Shown here: piece after piece, positions 31,607 through 40,820 of the stretch | How positions within the stretch are numbered: position 1 is the stretch's first letter | Layout of the letters: every line of letters begins with the position of its first letter | Assembly (NCBI RefSeq): GCF_024807845.1 | Contig: NZ_JANUEQ010000001.1 | Span: forward strand, 986,900-1,050,899 | Source of the DNA: Klebsiella sp. BIGb0407 | GTDB lineage: Bacteria > Pseudomonadota > Gammaproteobacteria > Enterobacterales > Enterobacteriaceae | Direction: 5' to 3' | DNA length: 64,000 nucleotides | Made by a program: the position numbers and the translations under genes | Notes under the pieces: model-generated | The model's database searches: none | What the model saw: the letters and a program-made list of their open reading frames with translations, nothing else | Told to the model about the DNA's origin: nothing

Positions 31607-31978
31607 TTAAGATATATCAATGAGTTCAAGCAATTGTAGGTCGGATAAAATATCTGTTTTGTCGTCTTCCGTGACATTCTCAAGCATATTACTCAGATTA
31701 TTTATGGATAAGATTTTTGAAATTTTTTCTTTATGGTAGTTCACCGTTTTTTGGCTACCTCTTCCAGCCATAAAAATAAGTGTAAACAGCTCGAGCATAA
31801 GATCTTCTACGGGTTCAGAATATGCACCCTCCCATGCTTCATATGCAAATGTCTGATCAGAACCCTCAGGCATAACATATTGAGGATCATTTTTTAAATT
31901 TCCAATAACATGCCTACAATAAGAGTAGCTAGAATAGGAAAAACCACTCCTGGCTTCATCATAACTCATTATGCTCAT
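31607..31978 (-). CDS. Putative immunity protein (follows a decayed deaminase toxin tip)
   Basis: A 123-residue, acidic, cytosolic protein not assigned to a named family here. It begins two bases after the stop codon of a toxin-like reading frame (TAACAATG), the arrangement usual for polymorphic-toxin immunity genes. The protein is predicted to be helical, with no signal peptide. It remains open although its toxin partner carries an in-frame stop, which fits selection to keep immunity against siblings. Function is inferred from position only. Confidence 0.6.
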   Translation of the reverse strand: MSIMSYDEARSGFSYSSYSYCRHVIGNLKNDPQYVMPEGSDQTFAYEAWEGAYSEPVEDLMLELFTLIFMAGRGSQKTVNYHKEKISKILSINNLSNMLENVTEDDKTDILSDLQLLELIDIS

Positions 31979-31980
31979 TG

Positions 31981-32145
31981 TTATTTTATTTCCCCTAGTA
32001 TGAGACGGATATCGTCATTATCTAAAATATCAACTTTAACTCTTGGATATCTACTCTGGAATTGTTGAACAACTCACAGGTAACTATCACAAGCAGATTT
32101 TTCGGGGAATATAGTAACTGAACATTTTTCAGAGTAGTTAGCACC
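31981..32145 (-). pseudogene. Decayed C-terminal tip of a deaminase-type polymorphic toxin
   Basis: Minus-strand frame ending at 31981 reads EKCSVTIFPEKSACDSYL, then a stop, then VVQQFQSRYPRVKVDILDN and DDIRLILGEIK. This resembles the C-terminal half of nucleic-acid deaminase toxins, where the zinc motif C-x-x-C is followed by a helix V-V-x-x-F and Y-P-x-V. Here the second Cys codon appears as TAC (Tyr), and TGA replaces a sense codon, so the toxin is inactive. Upstream bases carry more in-frame stops. The adjoining immunity gene supports the reading. Confidence is moderate, as only about 50 residues can be compared. Confidence 0.6.
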
Positions 32146-32326
32146 TGATTAACCAGCCAAGTTATCCAGCATTTAAATAACCATAACACCGAGCTTTTAT
32201 CTATAAATATACAACATAGCCCACGTTCCACCTAGATTCATTTATCATTGTTAGGCTATTAGCTCATTTTATAGAATGGAGATAACTTAACTCAATCACT
32301 TCGTCATCCCCAGCCTCAAAAAAACC

Positions 32327-32833
32327 TTAACTCTTAAATATTAAAGAACTCCTATCTAAATATTTTTTCCAATGATTAATTAAATGATTGATATTCTCTT
32401 CCTTAGTATGAGCCAATGAATTATGTCCATCAGTAACCGGCATATATCTGACAAAACTTTCTATTTCTGAAGGATAAGAAAAATCAGCATAAATATTTTC
32501 AACCTGAGCTAATGGTTCATTGAAATTATTACGATTATCCCACAACCAACTAAGTGTAATAAACAACCACTTCCTCTTAATCATCGATTCATCATCCAAC
32601 TCACATATAGGGCATAGCTCCTTTAAAAAAGGAATCACATCAGAACAATCAGGTGGTTGGAATGACAATTCAAGTTCAGCAGTAGTATAAATACCCGTTA
32701 GCACTGTGTCTTCTGCTTTTTTTATAGGTATGCTTTGGGTTATAAACTTACATTCATAGCCCCATTTAATATCACACCATGACAGTGAAGTAATGCTGTA
32801 AATAAAGTCTGATGGTATTGGATATAAATTCAT
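32327..32833 (-). CDS. Putative immunity protein, DUF2247-like
   Basis: A 168-residue cytosolic protein. The N terminus (DFIYSITSLSWCDIKWGYE) recalls DUF2247 proteins, which are often found beside polymorphic toxins; this match is from memory and tentative. It begins four bases past the stop of the toxin-tip frame at 32838, in the right order for a toxin-immunity pair. AT-rich codon use differs from the core genes nearby, consistent with transfer. Confidence 0.65.
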   Translation of the reverse strand: MNLYPIPSDFIYSITSLSWCDIKWGYECKFITQSIPIKKAEDTVLTGIYTTAELELSFQPPDCSDVIPFLKELCPICELDDESMIKRKWLFITLSWLWDNRNNFNEPLAQVENIYADFSYPSEIESFVRYMPVTDGHNSLAHTKEENINHLINHWKKYLDRSSLIFKS

Positions 32834-32837
32834 ATTA

Positions 32838-33419
32838 TTAACCTTTAACTATTTTTTGATTAGGTTGACCAGTAACGCGACCATTCTCAATAAATCGCTG
32901 ATGTGTTACGCTTCCTTCTTTCTCGTATATATATTCAAATATACCTTTTTTATCATTAAAGGAACCTTCAACCTGAAGTAATTTTCTTTTTATGCCACCA
33001 CCGCCTGTAATAGTGAAAACTTTTCCATCCATTAACTGCTCATAATTGAGATAACTAGAGTCTCTGAGAGAAGGATCAGGTTTTAGACCACTACCAGTAC
33101 GGTTTGCTTCAAGTATTTTATTAACAACAGAAGATTTTAGTCTCTTTTCAACAAAAATAGAGGCTTTTTCAACTAGTTTACCCCCTCCTTTTGCAATACC
33201 CGCTCCCCCTGCAAAAGCGGATGGAACATCAACATTGATCACCTTATCAAAACCGGCCAGTGCCCCACCGATAGCCATGGAGGTCGCCAGCGATTTGACT
33301 GAGCTGCTGCTGCCCAGTACAGCCAGGTTTTTTGACAGGTTACTACAACGTGTGCAGACCTCATCAGTACAACGCAGGCCTGACACTCGATGAATCAAAA
33401 AGAAGAGTCTGGATAACAC
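32838..33419 (-). CDS. Orphan C-terminal toxin module (CdiA/hemagglutinin type)
   Basis: A 193-residue fragment. Its middle, VKSLATSMAIGGALAGFDK (about 41-59), is like the pre-toxin segment of large contact-dependent inhibition and hemagglutinin proteins. The C terminus (TGSGLKPDPSLRDSSYL, GKVFTITGGGGIKRKLLQ, VTHQRFIENGRVTGQPNQ) looks like a variable toxin tip. The rest of the several-thousand-residue exoprotein is missing, so it cannot be exported as it stands; the annotated N terminus is probably an accidental frame. Such displaced tips are normally a reservoir for recombination onto a full-length gene. An immunity gene follows directly. Confidence 0.65.
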   Translation of the reverse strand: MLSRLFFLIHRVSGLRCTDEVCTRCSNLSKNLAVLGSSSSVKSLATSMAIGGALAGFDKVINVDVPSAFAGGAGIAKGGGKLVEKASIFVEKRLKSSVVNKILEANRTGSGLKPDPSLRDSSYLNYEQLMDGKVFTITGGGGIKRKLLQVEGSFNDKKGIFEYIYEKEGSVTHQRFIENGRVTGQPNQKIVKG

Positions 33420-33455
33420 ACAAATTCGTGGCCAGTTTTACCTGACCACTTCAGG

Positions 33456-34313
33456 TCACTTTTTCATAAACGCGACCGGCGCAGTTAAAGTTATCGGTTT
33501 TTTATCCGGTGGAGCCGGTAAAGGGGAAGCGCGATAAGCCAGCGCCACCACTTCTTTGTCGAGCTCCGCAAATCCCGAAGACTTTGCCAGTTCCGCTGAT
33601 ATGACATTACCCGTTGCGTCCAGGCTAAAGCGGACAAAAGCAATCCCCTGATGGCCTCTTAACTGAGCCGATGAAGGATAACGTTTATTTCGTTCCAGCT
33701 GCGCCATCACCCGGCTTTTCCAGGTCATCACCGCCTGGGGGGAAGCCTGAACGCCGGCAGTAGCCTGGGGGGCGGCATTTTGCGTGGACAGTGTCACCTG
33801 AGCCTTGGCCTCGGTTGCTGCCCTGGATGCCGCCTGAGCCTGAAGACGGGCGGGTGCTTCGGCCGGTTTCTCGACTTTTTTCGGTACAGGGGCAGGTTTC
33901 TTCGGTGGCGGAGGCGTTTTCTTCACCGGCGGCGGTAAAGGGATCTCTGCGGGCTGAGGCTCTTTTTCAACCACGGGCTCCACCGGCTCCTCTACCGGCG
34001 GCGGCGGTTCAGCCTCGGCCTGTTCTTCACTGGCCTGTGCCTCTGTGGTCTCAGCAGAAATATCGTTTTGTTCCGTGTTCACCGCCTGGGGGAGTTCGGC
34101 CAGCGTCACCATTAAGGCAGGAGGCGGTAACGAAATATTCTCCGCATAAGACGGGGTCCAGATTAACCAGCCGATAACGGCGCCATGCAAGGCGGCGGTA
34201 CATAATACCGCCCCGCACCAGCGCCGGTATTCCATCGCTTTCGTTTCCATGGCAAGCACAGGGCGCCAGATGGCACCCTCCGCTCTTTTTTCATCCTCTG
34301 TTTGCACGTTCAC
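33456..34313 (-). CDS. TonB-family energy transducer (HasB-like)
   Basis: Spans the inner membrane and passes proton-motive energy to an outer-membrane receptor. Of 285 residues, a membrane segment lies at about 35-52 (VLCTAALHGAVIGWLIW), followed by a Pro/Glu/Lys-rich periplasmic rod (PPPPVEEPVEPVVEKEP, PPPKKPAPVPKK) and a C-terminal TonB domain with RNKRYPSSAQLRGHQGIAFVRF. The GTG start abuts the receptor stop, but the ATG for MEYRRWC at 34235, with GGAAACG before it, may be the real one. It is the last gene of the sigma/anti-sigma/receptor locus and so probably dedicated to that receptor. Confidence 0.9.
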   Translation of the reverse strand: MNVQTEDEKRAEGAIWRPVLAMETKAMEYRRWCGAVLCTAALHGAVIGWLIWTPSYAENISLPPPALMVTLAELPQAVNTEQNDISAETTEAQASEEQAEAEPPPPVEEPVEPVVEKEPQPAEIPLPPPVKKTPPPPKKPAPVPKKVEKPAEAPARLQAQAASRAATEAKAQVTLSTQNAAPQATAGVQASPQAVMTWKSRVMAQLERNKRYPSSAQLRGHQGIAFVRFSLDATGNVISAELAKSSGFAELDKEVVALAYRASPLPAPPDKKPITLTAPVAFMKK

Positions 34314-36992
34314 TTACCAGGAAACGCTTAACGAGCCATAAAGGGTACGGCCAGGACCTGGGACATTAGACACACTGAGCGGGTCGACATAATAACGATC
34401 GGTCAGATTTTCCAGGGTCATCGACGCGGTCAGGTAGCTGTTAACTTTATAATCAGCATACAGATCAATTAAGGTATGCGGTGTCCATTTGACCTGGCTG
34501 ATAAACTGACTCATACCCTGGTCAGTGACCCGGCCATGACCGATAGCACGTTTTCCGGTATAGGATACCCTTGAACCGACGGTCAGTTTGTCATCCAGTA
34601 GTGCCTGCGACAGGGTTAAATTAACCTGATATTTTGGCGGCACCTGATTCGTGGCGTAATCCCCGTACATCGACTTACTTTCACAGCCCCCCTGCTTCTG
34701 ACAGAATTGGACATCCAGATAATAGTTAGCCGCCAGTTCTGCGGTAAAGCCGCTGTATTCATAGCGCGATGACCACTCAAGCCCGGAGAATTTCGCTCTG
34801 TCAATGTTATGCACCTGCATACCCGTCCAGGTTAAGTCAGGGTCAACAAATGTCCGATAAGAGCGGGAGATATAGTTTTTTACCGTCCAGTTAAAGTAGC
34901 TTAGCTTGGTCATCGCCTTATCCTGGTCGCTGAACAGTCCGCTATTGTGGTAATTCACCCCCAGTTCCCAGTTACTGGCACGCTCTGGCTCAATATCCGG
35001 GTTAGGGATAATGGTAAACGCCGCAACGGATTCAAACAGACTCGGGAAGCGCTGAACATTAGAGTAGTTAATAAACAGCTGGGTATTTTCCTGCGGAATA
35101 AAGGTCAACCCGACAGAAGGGCTGAATCCCCCTTCAGAGCGCTCAGGTCGGCTATTTCTGCTCTTACTGCTCTCTTCAGCAGGATCTCTGTCGTGAGACC
35201 AATAATGGCCATAACGCAGCCCGGTATTAACGATTAACCAGTCTGACGGCTGATATTCCGCCTTGGTAAATAACGCGCCTTCTTTGCGTTTAGCATCTCG
35301 ATGGTTAAGCCAGCCGCCCACTTCCCTGGTATAAGTCGTTGGCCGGGTATTTTCTTCTTTCCAGGTTCCTCCGTAAGTCAGCCCCAGACTGCCATAATCG
35401 GTTATCCACTGGGATTTATTGGTGGCATCCCCACCCCACGACTGTGTATTAGACCCGGTTCTTTCATCCCCATAGGTATAGCTGAAGTCATTCACCGGAT
35501 TACGAAGCTGCAAGTGAGTCATCCACAGATGGGTGTCGAGGTTAACCAAGGCATTGTTCGACGGTTTAACGCTATAGCCAAGGGTTGCGCTGTTAACTCG
35601 CGTTCCCGTGGTTTTGTTTTGCTGAGTTTCCTGCGTGGTATTACTCGCACGCTGGGATGCCATTAGCTCACCCGCCTCACTGTTATAGTGGGTATAGCCC
35701 AGCTGCAAACGCTGACCATCACCAAAACGATAAATCCCTTTTGCCAGCCAGCTTTCCGTTCTCAACTGGGTATTAAGGACTTCTTCTCCGGCGCGATAAA
35801 TCGTTGAACCGTGATTTTCAAGATAGTTGTTATAGGCAAGATGCGGATAACAGGTGCCATTGCTGATGCAGTAGGGTTTAGTGCCGGTATCAACGATCCT
35901 CGCGCTATCCCCATTTTTACCCGCATAATAATTACCGCGATTTCGGTAAGCATAGCCTCCCAGCAGTTCAAATTGCTCACCCTTGGTCGCGGCGACCATA
36001 CTGATTGAACCCTGAGTCGGTTTTAATAAATTAGGCCGTCCCATGGTGTCATCAGAGGCGATAGCGGATGAAGGCGCGGCATTGACTCCTGGGTTATTGA
36101 CAATACGGTAACCGGCTTTATCTCCCGCATGGGGGGATGTGGTGTTCCCGCCGCCACCGCCTTTCAGGCGAAAACCAAAAGTATTACCTTCTTTGATAAT
36201 GTCAGAAGGGTTCAGGGTTCGCATACTTACCGAACCCGCAATGCCCCCGGAAGAGACATCTGAACCTTTGGTAATATCAATACCCGCCAGCAAGTCAGGA
36301 TCGACGAAGGTGCGGTTAGAGATCCCCTGATAGCCCTGATAAACCTGTGACGAGTTTTCTGCTCCATCAACTGTGGTTTGTACTCGCCCCATACCCTGCA
36401 TGCCACGAATATTAAGATCGATCGACCCGGCACCATTACGCGCCTCCCCTGAAGCAACGCCAGGGGTACCACGAAAAATGTCAGCCGGACTCGAACCGCG
36501 AAAATGTTGAATATCACTGGCTGAAATATGTGCCGTCGGGGCTGGAGTCAGATAAGGGGCCTCAACCGGGTTGACGCCTGCTACTGCCGAAACCGTGATG
36601 GTATCCAGTTGCAGTGAATTATCCGCTCCCAGACTGGCACTATCAGGGGTTGCACTCAGGATAATGGTATTAGGGTCAGCATAATGCCAGCTCAGATTGC
36701 TGCCTTGTAAAAGCGTTGCCAGCGCCGCCTCTGATGTCATTTGCTCTTTTAACCCGCGCGTTGATTTACCTGCCGTCAGCTCCGGACGATAGGTCACCTG
36801 CAAACCTGACTGGCGGCCATACTCCATCAGCGCCTGGGAAAGCGACCCGGCATGAATATTAAATGTTGTGGGCTGAGCCGTGGTTGCAGCAAAGGCAACC
36901 TGTGGAATCGCAGTTATCGCAGAAGAGCTAAGGGCAAGCGTGATTAACATGCTGAGTCGTTGCCGGGCAACGTTATTACTTAACTTCATCAT
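34314..36992 (-). CDS. TonB-dependent heme receptor with STN signalling domain (HasR-like)
   Basis: An 892-residue outer-membrane receptor. After a signal peptide (cleavage near AFA-ATT) comes an STN domain (FNIHAGSLSQALMEYGRQSG and GLKEQMTSEAALATLLQGS, about 45-110) that signals to the anti-sigma factor. The plug has IDLNIRGMQGMGRVQTTVDG and the barrel holds FPSLFESVAAF and NPDIEPERASNWELG, which correspond to the conserved heme-receptor region. The C terminus ends in YGSLSVSW. The order fecI-like, fecR-like, receptor, tonB resembles the Serratia has locus, but no hasA hemophore or exporter is present here, so the ligand is inferred. Confidence 0.9.
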   Translation of the reverse strand: MMKLSNNVARQRLSMLITLALSSSAITAIPQVAFAATTAQPTTFNIHAGSLSQALMEYGRQSGLQVTYRPELTAGKSTRGLKEQMTSEAALATLLQGSNLSWHYADPNTIILSATPDSASLGADNSLQLDTITVSAVAGVNPVEAPYLTPAPTAHISASDIQHFRGSSPADIFRGTPGVASGEARNGAGSIDLNIRGMQGMGRVQTTVDGAENSSQVYQGYQGISNRTFVDPDLLAGIDITKGSDVSSGGIAGSVSMRTLNPSDIIKEGNTFGFRLKGGGGGNTTSPHAGDKAGYRIVNNPGVNAAPSSAIASDDTMGRPNLLKPTQGSISMVAATKGEQFELLGGYAYRNRGNYYAGKNGDSARIVDTGTKPYCISNGTCYPHLAYNNYLENHGSTIYRAGEEVLNTQLRTESWLAKGIYRFGDGQRLQLGYTHYNSEAGELMASQRASNTTQETQQNKTTGTRVNSATLGYSVKPSNNALVNLDTHLWMTHLQLRNPVNDFSYTYGDERTGSNTQSWGGDATNKSQWITDYGSLGLTYGGTWKEENTRPTTYTREVGGWLNHRDAKRKEGALFTKAEYQPSDWLIVNTGLRYGHYWSHDRDPAEESSKSRNSRPERSEGGFSPSVGLTFIPQENTQLFINYSNVQRFPSLFESVAAFTIIPNPDIEPERASNWELGVNYHNSGLFSDQDKAMTKLSYFNWTVKNYISRSYRTFVDPDLTWTGMQVHNIDRAKFSGLEWSSRYEYSGFTAELAANYYLDVQFCQKQGGCESKSMYGDYATNQVPPKYQVNLTLSQALLDDKLTVGSRVSYTGKRAIGHGRVTDQGMSQFISQVKWTPHTLIDLYADYKVNSYLTASMTLENLTDRYYVDPLSVSNVPGPGRTLYGSLSVSW

Positions 36993-37114
36993 TTTCCCTA
37001 TTTATTTTTATGTTTTATTCGCAGGTGTCAGGCCAGTTAATTCTGACCTGAATGCCACATCTGCGTATTAAGACGAACAAGGGGGAAAATTTTTTGCGAA
37101 AAAAGAAAAATATT

Positions 37115-38089
37115 TTATGCGGCGGTAATTACCGTCAACCACGGGGACAATTGATGGACGTTTCCACCATAGGGACGTACAGCGGCTTTCAGAGCATCAA
37201 GAGGGTTATTCAGATGATAAAGCCCGTTAACACGCTGGGCGGCAAGCTGGGAACTGGTAATCAACACTTTGCCTGGCTGCCAGCGCGCAATCCGGGATAT
37301 CACCGCTTCGAGAGGCTCGTTATCCGCCACCACCATTCCGTCGCGCCATGCCGCGACTTGCCCGGTATCACTCTGGCCCCGAGTAATCTCATCATTCCGG
37401 AGATTCAGTTTCAACCAGTCGCCCGCCGTTAAGCTGTCATAGCGCGTTTCTGTACGCGCAACCTCGAGACTACCCGCCCCCGCCTGAGTACGAATAAAAT
37501 CGGCATCACGACTGATATCAAACCGCCCACCGGTGGTCCGGATATTAAGTTCTCCGGCATTAATCCTGAGTGGTAAAGCGTTATCTGGAGAGACCTCAAA
37601 ATAAGCCAGCCCCGTCAGCAGTTCGACCTGCCGTTCCTGTTCGGTCACCCGGCAATTTATTGCGCTATCCGGCCCGAGCAGAATACGGGTCCCCGTTCCA
37701 AACGGAATTTCCCGGGTCTGTGCGGTAGTGGTGGTAAAATCCGCCCCCGCCTTTAACAGAAGCTGAGGCCCAAAAGCAGTACTGACACCCACGGCCGCAA
37801 GCGCCGCGGCACTGCCCCAGAGGATCTGGCGACGAGAGAATCTGCGTGACGCAAGCGGGGTGACTTGAGTTGATACCAATGATAGTGGCGCAGGGGATGC
37901 CAGTGCTTCACCGGCGAGCTGATGAATATCCAGTATCTCCGCCCACATTGCGGCATGCTGCGGGCTCTGACTTTTCCACTGTTCAACCGCCGCAATAACC
38001 GCCGGGTCATGTTGCCCGGTCTGCCAGAGGATCATCAAGTCGACGGCTTGCTGAAATAGCGCGTCGTCCTGTGGTTTGTCTTCGGTCAT
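37115..38089 (-). CDS. FecR-like anti-sigma factor
   Basis: An inner-membrane anti-sigma/sigma regulator of 324 residues. The cytosolic N-terminal domain (VDLMILWQTGQHDPAVIAAVEQW and HAAMWAEI) is the DUF4880 sigma-binding type. The single membrane segment (about 88-107, LWGSAAALAAVGVS) is preceded by RRFSRRQIL, a twin-arginine-like sequence. The FecR periplasmic domain follows, with FGTGTRILLGPDSAINC and LTGLAYFEVSPD. It lies between the sigma factor and the receptor, as required to relay the receptor signal. Confidence 0.9.
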   Translation of the reverse strand: MTEDKPQDDALFQQAVDLMILWQTGQHDPAVIAAVEQWKSQSPQHAAMWAEILDIHQLAGEALASPAPLSLVSTQVTPLASRRFSRRQILWGSAAALAAVGVSTAFGPQLLLKAGADFTTTTAQTREIPFGTGTRILLGPDSAINCRVTEQERQVELLTGLAYFEVSPDNALPLRINAGELNIRTTGGRFDISRDADFIRTQAGAGSLEVARTETRYDSLTAGDWLKLNLRNDEITRGQSDTGQVAAWRDGMVVADNEPLEAVISRIARWQPGKVLITSSQLAAQRVNGLYHLNNPLDALKAAVRPYGGNVHQLSPWLTVITAA

Positions 38090-38164
38090 GGATGATAACG
38101 TCCTGTAAAACTACCACTTGTAATAATTTTTCTCACCCTACCATAGCCTGAAAATTCATGCTGC

Positions 38165-38659
38165 TTAATCATCACCCAGACTCTCGCGCAAGTGACTATA
38201 AGCCTGACGGATTAATGTCCAGCAGCGGGAGACAGTGATATCCATCTCCTCTGCCACGGCATTCAGCGTCATATTACCCATACGGTGGAGCTCAAATGCC
38301 CGCCGGGTTTCTGAAGGCAGCTGCGCCAGAGCCTGGTTTACGATCTCCAGTCTTTGCTGACCGTTTACAATGCGATGCGGCCCCGGCGTCCCTTCCACGG
38401 CGTTGAGATCCTCATCATTAATAGGCTCCGGTTTACCCAGACAGCGATCGCGACGATAGAAATCAACCGACAGATTTCGCGCGACCTGAAATAGATAGGC
38501 TCGGGGATTAACTGAGTTCTCAGCTGAAGATGAAGACAAGACCCGGACAAATACATCCTGAGTCAGATCGGAAGCCGCATCAGCATTGTGTCCCTGTCGT
38601 CGCAGAAAACGTTCGATTTCCCGGGCATGAGAGACAAAAAGTGATTTGATATCCCGCAT
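38165..38659 (-). CDS. FecI-like ECF sigma factor
   Basis: Extracytoplasmic-function sigma factor of 164 residues that should transcribe the receptor operon upon ligand binding. Region 2 contains DLTQDVFVRVL and AYLFQVARNLSVDFYRR; region 4 contains LPSETRRAFELHRMGNMTLNAVAEEMDITVSRCWTLIRQA, broken here into LPSETRRAFEL and NAVAEEMDITVS. Start is the ATG at 38657-38659, seven bases after GAGG; a GTG just before it is also possible. A probable Fur box sits about 180 bp upstream, linking expression to iron shortage. Confidence 0.9.
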   Translation of the reverse strand: MRDIKSLFVSHAREIERFLRRQGHNADAASDLTQDVFVRVLSSSSAENSVNPRAYLFQVARNLSVDFYRRDRCLGKPEPINDEDLNAVEGTPGPHRIVNGQQRLEIVNQALAQLPSETRRAFELHRMGNMTLNAVAEEMDITVSRCWTLIRQAYSHLRESLGDD

Positions 38660-38837
38660 CACTCAGCCTCAATGATAGTTAACTCAAAAGCCAAAGTAGC
38701 TGAGCAGCAATGTGCCGGGTTCTGGCCTGCCGCGAACTCACGATACGTCATTGAATGAATACCCAGAAGCACAGACCCTACCCCGCCAGGTTAACTGACC
38801 TGATAATGAGTCAAGAGAAAATGATGTTAATGAAAAT

Positions 38838-38856
38838 AGTAATAATTAACATTCTC
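38838..38856. promoter_or_regulatory. Probable Fur box upstream of the ECF sigma gene
   Basis: On the minus strand, GAGAATGTTAATTATTACT agrees with the Fur consensus at about 14 of 19 positions. It lies in the 365-bp region between the sigma factor and nfsB, with no gene of its own. Confidence 0.6.
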
Positions 38857-39024
38857 ATTTTCAAGCATTCAATTTAATAACCTGAGATTTAATCAATCAA
38901 GAGGAAATAAACGGCTAAAGACAGGATTAATTGCAGGGAAATGAGAGAGATAGATATGAAGGGATAACAGCGTAAGACCTTTATGCCAGTCAGTTACTTA
39001 GTCGTTTCTGACTGGCGGGTGCGG

Positions 39025-39678
39025 TTAAATTTCGCTCAAAGTGATACTCAGAGGTAAGCGTGATTTTGGTAACGCGGCATTAAAGTCATTTTCACTGCGA
39101 TAGCCGATAGCCACAATGACAACGCTGGTAAACCCTTTTTCGCGTAAGCCAAATTCGCTATCCAGAATTCGCGCATCGAAGCCTTCAATCGGAACCGCAT
39201 CGATCCCCAGTGATGCAACACCCAGCAGGAAGTTACCCACATTGAGATAAACTTGCTTTTCCATCCAGTGCTGCGCATCTTTATAATCAAAACGATGCAT
39301 ATTGGCGAAGAAGCTACGGCCTTTATGCTGACCTGCCATCACTTCATCGTTCACAAAACGATGATCGGACTGCTCTTGCTGTAACACAACATTCAGATAC
39401 TCTTCATCGAGCGTCGTTTTGGCGCAAAATACCACGACATGAGAAGCATTAAGGACTTTAGGTTCGTTAAAGCTATAGGCACCTGAAGTCGCCCTGGCGA
39501 TACGCGCTTTACCTTCATCAGTACCTGCCAGGATAAAATGCCATGGCTGTAAGTTGGTACTGGACGGGCTTAAGCGTAATAATTGCTTCACCTTTTCAAC
39601 TTGCTCAGCGGGGATTTTCTTGCTGTTATCGAAAACCTTGGTGGTGTAGCGCGAGTTAGCAACATCAATAATGGTCAT
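39025..39678 (-). CDS. nfsB: Oxygen-insensitive NAD(P)H nitroreductase NfsB
   Basis: FMN enzyme reducing nitroaromatics and quinones. The start is set at the ATG for [14 protein letters not shown], which follows AAGGACACC and matches the E. coli N terminus; the frame's nine upstream codons are not needed. At 217 residues it equals E. coli NfsB. Motifs seen are the FMN-binding R-x-T-x-K (SRYTTK), [25 protein letters not shown], and the [11 protein letters not shown] end. In E. coli nfsB lies elsewhere (near 13 min), so this copy may be displaced or a paralogue. It is divergent from a LysR gene that may control it. Confidence 0.88.
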   Translation of the reverse strand: MTIIDVANSRYTTKVFDNSKKIPAEQVEKVKQLLRLSPSSTNLQPWHFILAGTDEGKARIARATSGAYSFNEPKVLNASHVVVFCAKTTLDEEYLNVVLQQEQSDHRFVNDEVMAGQHKGRSFFANMHRFDYKDAQHWMEKQVYLNVGNFLLGVASLGIDAVPIEGFDARILDSEFGLREKGFTSVVIVAIGYRSENDFNAALPKSRLPLSITLSEI

Positions 39679-39835
39679 GCTGGTGTCCTTAAAGGGTTCA
39701 AGCAAACAAAATGATTCGTCTGGCAGCGCATTTATTCCGTGCTGTCAGAAAACAGGTCAATGACCATAGAATACAGGCAGGCGTGCTGTCCGAAAACTAC
39801 CGCCAACCGATAACACTTATACTCAGGGAGGATAA

Positions 39836-40756
39836 ATGCTCAGATTTGAAGACCTCCAGCTATTTGCCAGAGCGGCCGCATTAGGAAGTTTTAGCGCCAC
39901 CGCGCGTGAGGCAGGCATTCAGCCGGGCCAGGTCAGTACCGCAATCAAACGGCTGGAAGAGAATTTACAGACTCGTTTATTTGCCCGCTCCACTCGTCAT
40001 CTGCGCCTGACGCAGGAAGGCGAAAGCTGGCTGCCCTACGCTATTTCGGTTCTGGAAACCCTCGAGGCGGGATATCGGCAGATCAAGCCATCTGGCGATG
40101 AAATCAGCGGCTTGCTACAAATTGCCGTCCCTTCCGATTTAGGCCGTCATCTGCTGCTGGAAGTGTTTCATGTATTTCGTCAGCAACACCCGGCGCTACA
40201 ATTAAAAATATTATTCTCAGACCAAGTGAGCGATGTCTTTAAAGACCCGGTGGATATCGCTTTTCGCTACGGTAACACCCATGATGCCTCCTATGTTGCG
40301 CTCCCGCTGGCGGCCAGTAATCGCCGGGTGCTGGTGGCATCAGCCGAGTATTTATCCCGGACTGGCACACCGCAGACGCCAGAGCAGCTTAAACAACATA
40401 ATGCCCTGACCTATACCTTACAGGGGCGGACCTATGATAACTGGACTTTCCGTCGCCATAACGAACAGTATCAAGTGGCGGTGAAAGGTACAGTAACCAG
40501 TAACGATGCCGAAGTGATTCGCCGCCTGGCGATTAAAGGCGAAGGTATCGCCTACAAATCATGGATTGATGTCAGCGAGGATGTCGAGGCCGGTGATTTA
40601 CAGGTTTTACTGCCACAATATCAGGGAGATGATTTACCACTTAATTTAATCTGCCCGCACCGACAGCAGCTCTCGCCAGCGGTACGTTTATTACATGAAG
40701 CCGTAAAAAATCGCTGTGAAACAGCACTGAGTACCCTGCCTGCTATAGTACAGTGA
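39836..40756 (+). CDS. LysR-family transcriptional regulator, divergent to nfsB
   Basis: A 306-residue regulator with a winged helix-turn-helix (LFARAAALGSFSATAREAG, PGQVSTAIKRLEENL, about 8-45) and a periplasmic-binding-like effector domain. TAREAGIQPGQVSTAIKRLE is broken here as SATAREAG and VSTAIKRLE. It resembles the DhcR/AaeR-like group that responds to aromatics, but the inducer is not known. The 157-bp divergent gap with nfsB is the classical LysR arrangement. Confidence 0.85.
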   Translation: MLRFEDLQLFARAAALGSFSATAREAGIQPGQVSTAIKRLEENLQTRLFARSTRHLRLTQEGESWLPYAISVLETLEAGYRQIKPSGDEISGLLQIAVPSDLGRHLLLEVFHVFRQQHPALQLKILFSDQVSDVFKDPVDIAFRYGNTHDASYVALPLAASNRRVLVASAEYLSRTGTPQTPEQLKQHNALTYTLQGRTYDNWTFRRHNEQYQVAVKGTVTSNDAEVIRRLAIKGEGIAYKSWIDVSEDVEAGDLQVLLPQYQGDDLPLNLICPHRQQLSPAVRLLHEAVKNRCETALSTLPAIVQ

Positions 40757-40820
40757 CAGGAAAGTAACACACAGATAACGCGAAGTATGACGAGTACAGA
40801 GTTAGTGACATGGAGAAAGA

